Positions 1 through 6,484 of a DNA stretch of 6,484 nucleotides are shown here, one piece after another. The DNA is from an uncultured Planctomycetota bacterium. Its GTDB lineage: Bacteria; Planctomycetota; UBA1135; UBA2386. The notes below the pieces were generated by a model that saw only the letters and a program-made list of their open reading frames with translations, had not been told where the DNA came from and did not search any database. Location of the stretch: NCBI GenBank assembly GCA_903925435.1, contig CAIYFF010000461.1, forward strand, positions 1 through 6,484, written 5' to 3'. Positions within the stretch are counted from its first letter, which is position 1. Each line of letters starts with the position of its first letter. The translations under genes were made by a program, and so were the position numbers.

Positions 1-2687
<2,687 letters not shown>

Positions 2688-2804
2688 GGTGAGGATTGGC
2701 AAGGCGCAGGCTCAAGCCGCGCGACGAAGAGGCTAGCCAAACGCCCGAGCGGATGCGCGCCTCACGCCCTACCGAGTCCTAGCCATGCCGCTACTCTGTC
2801 GAGC
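2688..2804. promoter_or_regulatory. Divergent intergenic region between kinase and repeat-protein genes
   Basis: These 117 bases separate two divergently read genes, so both promoters should lie here or just inside the genes. No convincing -35/-10 pair is visible on either strand. A TACTCT at 2792-2797 could be a weak -10 for the plus-strand gene, but it is very close to the start codon and has no good -35. The palindrome GGCTAGCC (2731-2738) and two copies of TAGCCA (2734-2739 and 2780-2785) are present but could be chance. Neither start codon has a clear Shine-Dalgarno sequence. Confidence 0.4.
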
Positions 2805-4226
2805 ATGCGTCGAATCCCAATCCTGGTGTCCACGATGGTTGCTTGCGCTGCGACTTCGATCGCGCAGTGCAACACCGCATGGGCTGCACTCGGCGGGCTC
2901 AACCAAGGCGTGCGCACGTTGCTGGTCGCCAAGAATGGCGACCTGATCGCGGGCGGCGACTTCACGCAGGCAGGCGGCCAGCCTGCCAACAAGGTCGCGC
3001 GCTTCGACGGCACGCAATGGCGCGCGATGGGCAACGGTCTGCCGTGGGCCGTGCATGCGCTCGCAGAACTCAGCGATGGTTCCATCGTCGGCGGCGGCAT
3101 GTTCGGCGGCATCTGGCAATGGAACGGCACGTCGTGGTCGATGCTCGGCTCGTCGCTGCCATACACGTGGGACATCTGCGCATTGCCTGGCGGCGGATGC
3201 GCGATCGCGGGCAGCTTCCCGCTGCCTGACGGCTACCACGCAGCGATGTGGAACGGCACGTCGTGGTCCGCGATCGGCGGCGGCCTCAACGGCGACGGCC
3301 TCGCGCTCGCGCGAACGCAAAGCGGCGACCTGATCTTCGGCGGCGCATTCACGAATGCAGGCGGCGTGCCGTGCAACTTCGTCGCCAAGTGGAACGGCGC
3401 GCAATGGTCGCCGTTTGGCATCGGGCTCAACGATCTCGTGATCGCCGTGTGCGCTCTGCGCGACGGCAGCATCGTGGTCGGCGGCAACTTCACGCTGGCT
3501 GGCGGTCAACCAGCACAGCACATCGCGCGCTGGGATGGATCGCAGTGGCGTCCTCTCGGCGCTGGCGTCAACGGCTCGGTGCTGTGCATCACCGAGATGC
3601 CCGATGGCGATTTGCTCGTCGGCGGCGACTTCACGCAAGCAGGCGGCCAACCAGCGTCGCGCATTGCGCGATGGGATGGCGCTCAGTGGTCCGCGCTCGG
3701 CGCAGGAACGAGCCAGCTCGTCTGGGATGTCGCAGCGCCGACGCGCGAGCATGCGTTCGTGGGCGGCGTGTTCACGACGGCCGGTGGCATTGCAACGGAC
3801 AACATCGCGCGCATCGGCTCCACGTGCGCGGCGACCGCAACGGCAGCTGGCGCAGGCTGCGATGGACTCGTGTTGTCCGCCGAACGCCATCCGTGGCTCG
3901 GCGGTGAACTGACGACTCGCTGCACAGGATTGCCGACCGGTTCCGTGACGTTCTCGATCCTCGGCTTTGCGCCGGCCACGATCCCGCTCGCAACGCTGCT
4001 CCCGCAAGCGGCGCCAGCTTGCGTGATCCATGCCACCGCCGACGGGATCAGCTTCTCCCTCGCGCTGGACGGCACATCACGCACGCGCATCGAAGTGCCC
4101 CGCGATCCGTTTTTGCTCGGCGCCAACTGCTGGCGGCAGGACGTCGGCATCACGTTTCTACCAACGGGCGACGTGGCAACCGCATCCGCGACCAACGCGA
4201 TCCGATTTGTGCTCGGTTCCTTCTGA
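2805..4226 (+). CDS. Secreted repeat protein, probable seven-bladed beta-propeller with extra C-terminal domain
   Basis: This 473-residue protein starts with a Sec signal peptide (basic RR, then a hydrophobic run, probable cut after SIA at 18-20), which sets the start at 2805; the frame stays open upstream but that part is low-complexity, Arg-rich shadow of the kinase gene. Residues 26-339 hold about seven repeats of 39-47 residues, each ending in W-x-x-[LMIF]-G (W26, 72, 111, 154, 201, 248, 295); most also contain GG-x-F-T-x-AGG and ARWDG-x-QW. The pattern resembles the delta-60/kelch-like class and suggests beta-propeller blades. Residues 340-473 form a separate Cys-containing domain of the kind I associate with secreted planctomycete proteins of unknown role. 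Eleven cysteines in the mature part fit an exported, possibly disulfide-bonded protein. No catalytic motif, anchor or sorting tail was seen. It is divergent from the kinase and converges with the permease gene, 8 bases between stop codons. The function is unknown; binding of a surface or extracellular partner is only a guess. Confidence 0.88.
   Translation: MRRIPILVSTMVACAATSIAQCNTAWAALGGLNQGVRTLLVAKNGDLIAGGDFTQAGGQPANKVARFDGTQWRAMGNGLPWAVHALAELSDGSIVGGGMFGGIWQWNGTSWSMLGSSLPYTWDICALPGGGCAIAGSFPLPDGYHAAMWNGTSWSAIGGGLNGDGLALARTQSGDLIFGGAFTNAGGVPCNFVAKWNGAQWSPFGIGLNDLVIAVCALRDGSIVVGGNFTLAGGQPAQHIARWDGSQWRPLGAGVNGSVLCITEMPDGDLLVGGDFTQAGGQPASRIARWDGAQWSALGAGTSQLVWDVAAPTREHAFVGGVFTTAGGIATDNIARIGSTCAATATAAGAGCDGLVLSAERHPWLGGELTTRCTGLPTGSVTFSILGFAPATIPLATLLPQAAPACVIHATADGISFSLALDGTSRTRIEVPRDPFLLGANCWRQDVGITFLPTGDVATASATNAIRFVLGSF
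2880..3821 (+). repeat. Tandem coding repeats, about seven units of 39-47 codons
   Basis: The in-frame units inside the secreted repeat protein are spaced by their conserved Trp: 46, 39, 43, 47, 47 and 47 residues, plus a last unit of about 43 that ends at IARIG without the Trp strand. Units 1, 4, 5, 6 and 7 carry the GG-x-F-T-x-AGG core. Units 2 and 3 lack it and instead share WNGTSW. At DNA level 2952-2980 and 3621-3649 agree at 28 of 29 bases, and 3120-3139 and 3249-3268 are identical, so some units were copied or homogenised fairly recently. Confidence 0.85.
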
Positions 4227-4231
4227 TCGCG

Positions 4232-4263
4232 GGCTCAGAGGCCGTAGATCCACGGCACGAGCC
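4232..4263 (+). terminator. Imperfect hairpin at the convergent gene junction, candidate terminator
   Basis: The arms GGCTC (4232-4236) and GAGCC (4259-4263) enclose a second stem GCCGT (4241-4245) / ACGGC (4252-4256) with a six-base loop; the two stems are separated by an internal bulge of 4 and 2 bases. It begins 6 bases after the stop codon of the repeat-protein gene and covers the last codons and stop of the permease gene on the other strand. No T-run follows on either strand, so it is not a classical intrinsic terminator. It could still end or stabilise the plus-strand transcript. Confidence 0.3.
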
Positions 4264-6004
4264 ACACCATCGCAGCAACCGTCGTGATCGTGAGCGGGAA
4301 GCCCACGCGCAGGTAGTCCGTGAAGCGATACCCGCCTGGCCCCATCACCATCACATTGGTCTGGTAGCCGATCGGCGTGAGGAATGAGTTGGACGCAGCG
4401 AGCGCCACCGCAATCGCGAACGGGCGCGGATCGACGCCAAGCTGTTGCGCGCTCGCGAACGCGATCGGGAACAGCAACGCTGCGGCGGCATTGTTGGTGA
4501 TCATCTCGGTCACGATCACGGTCGCGAGCACGAGCCCGAGCAGCGTGAGGTGCACGCTGCCGCCACCAGTCAGGACAGAGAGCCAGCTTGCGAGCTCCTT
4601 TGCGAGCCCGGACTTGTCCATCGCTTCGCCGAGCGCAAACGAGGCGGCGATCACGAGAATCGTGTCCATGTCGATCGATGCGCGCGCTTCCGAAGCGCTC
4701 AACACACCGAATGCGATCAGCAACACGACGCCGACCAGCGAGGCCTGCAGCATCGGCAACAGGCCAAGGCCCGCAACGCCACAGACGCCGATCATCACAA
4801 GACCGACGAGCCACGCCTTCTTGCTCGCGGACGGCGCCGAGCCTTCCATCGACGTGACCATCAAGAAGTCGGGCCGATCGCGCCAACGCAGGCGGAAGCC
4901 TGGATCCGCGAGCAGGATCAGCGTGTCGCCAAGGCGCAGACGCACATCGCCGAGCTTCTGGTCGAGTTGTTGTCCTGCGCGATGAATCGCGACGACGGCT
5001 GCCTGGTAGCGATCGCGGAACGCCACTTCTTTGAGCGTGCGACCGACGAGCGGCGAGTTGGCTCCGACGACAGCTTGCAAGAACCGGTGTTTCGCGGAGT
5101 CGAAGTGCGAGACGTGGTTGCTCTCGGCGGACTCGAGGCCGCGCCGCGCATGGAGGTCCACCACCTTGCTGGCTGCGCCTGCGAAATTGAGCAGATCGCC
5201 GCCTTGCAGCACGACATCGGGACGCACCGGTGCGATCTGCTCGCCGCCGCGTTCGATGCTTGCGAGATACACGCCTTCGAGCGCACGAAGCCCTGCTTCC
5301 TCAATGTTCTTGCCAACGAGCTGGCCGCCGGCAACCACGCGCATGCACACCGCAAACTCGCGCCCCTTCGATGCTCCGCTGTCCTGCGGCGCCTTGCGCG
5401 CAGGGATCAACCAAGGCGAGGTGACGATCAGCGTGATGATGCCGACCAACGCAACCGGCAACCCGATCGGCGTGATCTCGAAGAGCCCGAGGGGCTCCCC
5501 CGTCGCCTTCGCGAGCATGCCCGACACGACGAGGTTGGTGGATGTCCCCATCGTCGTGATCACGCCGCCGAGCACGACCGCGAACGACATCGGCATCAGG
5601 TAGAGCGACGCGGACACGCGCACGCGATCTGCCCAACGCAGGATCTGCGGAATCAGCATCGCGACGATCGGCGTGTTGTTGAGGAACGCCGATGCCGCAG
5701 CCGACGGCACGAGCAACCGCGTCATCGCAAGCCGCCCGCCGCGTCCATCGCCCAACAGGCGCTCCATCAGCGGCTGGATCACGCCAGTCGACTCGGTTGC
5801 GCGCGCAAGCACGAACAGCGCAGCGACCGTGAACGGCGCCGGATTGCCGAAGCCGGCAAATGCCTGCTCCGGCGTGATGACGCCCGCGAGCAGCAGCGCG
5901 ATCGCCGCAGCGATCATCGTGTGCGCGGGCGACACCCAATCGCGGGCAAGACTCAGCAACGTGACGATCGTCACGGCGAGCGTTGTCCAGGCTTGCCAGG
6001 TCAT
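4235..6004 (-). CDS. SLC13/DASS family permease with two TrkA_C (RCK_C) domains
   Basis: This is a complete 589-residue inner-membrane transporter of the divalent anion/Na+ symporter type, the class that imports sulfate or dicarboxylates. The N-terminal membrane half (1-200) has GFGNPAPFTVAALFVLA at 51-67, FLNNTPIVA at 107-115 and TTMGTSTNLVV at 150-160. The hydrophilic centre (about 212-375) holds two TrkA_C-like domains, probably cytoplasmic ligand sensors. The C-terminal half (396-589) repeats the signatures: TNNAAAALLFPIA (503-515) and SNSFLTPIGYQTN with GPGGYRF (538-561). The two SNT/NNT-type loops are the expected substrate and Na+ sites. The length is normal for this subfamily. I chose ATG 6004 because the first membrane segment follows at once and a purine-rich AAGAACGAG precedes it; an ATG at 6052 would add 16 unlikely residues. 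Substrate cannot be read from the sequence; sulfate is a reasonable guess from similar RCK_C-bearing permeases. It is divergent from the dehydrogenase-like gene. Confidence 0.93.
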   Translation of the reverse strand: MTWQAWTTLAVTIVTLLSLARDWVSPAHTMIAAAIALLLAGVITPEQAFAGFGNPAPFTVAALFVLARATESTGVIQPLMERLLGDGRGGRLAMTRLLVPSAAASAFLNNTPIVAMLIPQILRWADRVRVSASLYLMPMSFAVVLGGVITTMGTSTNLVVSGMLAKATGEPLGLFEITPIGLPVALVGIITLIVTSPWLIPARKAPQDSGASKGREFAVCMRVVAGGQLVGKNIEEAGLRALEGVYLASIERGGEQIAPVRPDVVLQGGDLLNFAGAASKVVDLHARRGLESAESNHVSHFDSAKHRFLQAVVGANSPLVGRTLKEVAFRDRYQAAVVAIHRAGQQLDQKLGDVRLRLGDTLILLADPGFRLRWRDRPDFLMVTSMEGSAPSASKKAWLVGLVMIGVCGVAGLGLLPMLQASLVGVVLLIAFGVLSASEARASIDMDTILVIAASFALGEAMDKSGLAKELASWLSVLTGGGSVHLTLLGLVLATVIVTEMITNNAAAALLFPIAFASAQQLGVDPRPFAIAVALAASNSFLTPIGYQTNVMVMGPGGYRFTDYLRVGFPLTITTVAAMVWLVPWIYGL

Positions 6005-6111
6005 CTCGTTCTTGGGTGGTGTTCGGGGGCGGCAGGCAAAGATCGGCCACATCGCCCACGGCACTGGAGTCACGCGCAGGCGGATCCTGCGAAGCGAGTG
6101 GGGACTCCTCC

Positions 6112-6290
6112 ATGGAGCACACGCGCGCCCCGCTGCCCGCCGCGTCCACCAACGCCGGCGTCGCGACGATCGGGCGCTGACGCCGCGCGACAGCCCGTCT
6201 GCGTTGACGCAGCGCAACCGGGCCTTCCGCAAGATCGAACGGGGCGTCTACATTCCGGCCGCGGACCTCACGCCGCAGTTCGCCCCGTTC
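6112..6290 (+). pseudogene. Possible frameshifted remnant of an AbiEi-type N-terminal domain
   Basis: An ATG at 6112 opens a 22-codon frame (MEHTRAP...NAGVATIGR) that ends at TGA 6178-6180. If one G were restored in the GGG at 6172-6174, the frame would continue as ALTPRDSPSALTQRNRAF and then KIERGVYIPAADLTP up to about 6290. 'AGVAT' at the front and 'RK-x-x-RGVY-x-PA' at the end are spaced roughly as in the winged-helix N-terminal domain of AbiEi-like antitoxin/regulator proteins. Beyond 6290 the frame only reads the shadow of the next gene, so nothing downstream survives. The match is short and from memory; chance in GC-rich DNA is a real alternative. Confidence 0.22.
6199..6212. promoter_or_regulatory. 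Inverted repeat, candidate operator
   Basis: CTGCGT and ACGCAG are perfect six-base inverted half-sites separated by TG. The site lies 82 bases before the dehydrogenase-like start codon and overlaps a TTGACG hexamer, a plausible place for a repressor. A site this short arises by chance at moderate frequency, and no regulator gene lies nearby. Confidence 0.18.
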
Positions 6291-6294
6291 CTCC

Positions 6295-6484
6295 ATGCGC
6301 ATCCTCCTTTCCGCGGCCGCGGCGGCCGCTGCCTTCGTCCTCGCCGCTTCCTTGCCCGCGCAGACGCCGCTGCGGCTGCAGCTCGTTGCGTCGGGTTTCC
6401 ATCGACCTGTCCTCGTGACGGCGCCGCCCGGCGACACGCAGCGGCTGTTCGTCGTCGAGCAATCGGGCCGCATCAGGATCGTGC
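6295..6484 (+). CDS. Exported PQQ-dependent glucose/sorbosone dehydrogenase-like protein (N-terminus only)
   Basis: 63 codons are visible before the right edge. Residues 1-22 form a Sec signal peptide (MRILLS, seven alanines, FVLAASLPA) with probable cleavage after LPA at 20-22, which supports this start; an in-frame stop lies upstream at 6205-6207. The mature start, LVASGFHRPVLVTAPPGD at 30-47 followed by RLFVVEQSGRIRIV at 50-63, is the typical first blade of the soluble glucose/sorbosone dehydrogenase (GSDH) propeller family, whose members oxidise sugars with PQQ in the periplasm. The PQQ- and calcium-binding residues and catalytic His lie in the missing part, so activity cannot be judged; many planctomycete members are fused to cytochrome or other domains. 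There is no Shine-Dalgarno. The alanine codons create two adjacent GCGGCCGC palindromes (6313-6320 and 6322-6329). Confidence 0.85.
   Translation, partial: MRILLSAAAAAAAFVLAASLPAQTPLRLQLVASGFHRPVLVTAPPGDTQRLFVVEQSGRIRIV

Larger units (their letters stand above)
6005..6294. promoter_or_regulatory. Divergent intergenic region between permease and dehydrogenase-like genes
   Basis: These 290 bases should carry the promoters of both flanking genes. No clear sigma-70 promoter is visible on either strand. It contains a 10-base palindrome CTCCATGGAG (6108-6117), an inverted repeat at 6199-6212 that overlaps a TTGACG hexamer (6204-6209, -35-like but with no matching -10), and a possible coding remnant (6112-6290). 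The plus-strand start at 6295 is preceded by a pyrimidine-rich stretch with no Shine-Dalgarno. Confidence 0.4.

Noticed and set aside
2835..2846. Lipobox-like MVAC in the repeat-protein signal peptide
   Set aside because: The hydrophobic run before Cys14 is too short, and a normal type I cleavage site (SIA) follows at residue 20.
4196..4231. CGCGATC/GATCGCG inverted repeat around the repeat-protein stop codon
   Set aside because: The loop is 22 bases and the word is very common in this window, so a chance pair is likely.
6005..6232. N-terminal extension of the permease
   Set aside because: The added 76 residues are Arg-rich and unlike any permease; homologous sequence begins right after ATG 6004.
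6311..6330. Paired GCGGCCGC palindromes
   Set aside because: They are explained by the alanine codons of the signal peptide; no evidence for a regulatory or cloning-derived element.
4445..6418. 657-codon plus-strand open frame opposite the permease
   Set aside because: It is rich in Arg, His and Asp with no domain. It is explained by GC-rich codon bias of the permease gene.

Overview
The window is high-GC, gene-dense DNA with four protein genes, two of them cut by the window edges. A Hanks-type Ser/Thr kinase fused to an FGE/SUMF1-like domain, a secreted repeat protein built on a 'GGDFTxAGG...IARWDG' motif, and little Shine-Dalgarno use together suggest Planctomycetota. That assignment is inference from gene families, not from a marker gene.

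Layout: (1) positions 2687 down to 1, minus strand, a membrane-anchored Ser/Thr protein kinase whose C-terminal FGE-like domain runs off the left edge; (2) a 117-bp divergent intergenic region; (3) 2805-4226, plus strand, a secreted protein with about seven beta-propeller-like repeats and a separate C-terminal domain; (4) an 8-bp gap where two genes converge, with an imperfect hairpin; (5) 6004-4235, minus strand, an SLC13/DASS-type permease with two TrkA_C (RCK_C) domains in its central loop; (6) a 290-bp divergent intergenic region holding a small inverted repeat and a possible degenerate coding remnant; (7) from 6295, plus strand, the first 63 codons of an exported protein resembling PQQ-dependent glucose/sorbosone dehydrogenases.

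No operon is visible: every neighbouring pair is divergent or convergent. The kinase and the propeller protein could share a control region, as could the permease and the dehydrogenase-like gene, but nothing in the sequence proves a functional link. No RNA gene, CRISPR array, insertion sequence or prophage gene was seen. The most unusual signals are the domain architecture of the kinase, the apparent ring closure of the repeat protein, a strong excess of the palindrome CGATCG/GCGATCGC across the window, and a possible AbiEi-like remnant upstream of the last gene.
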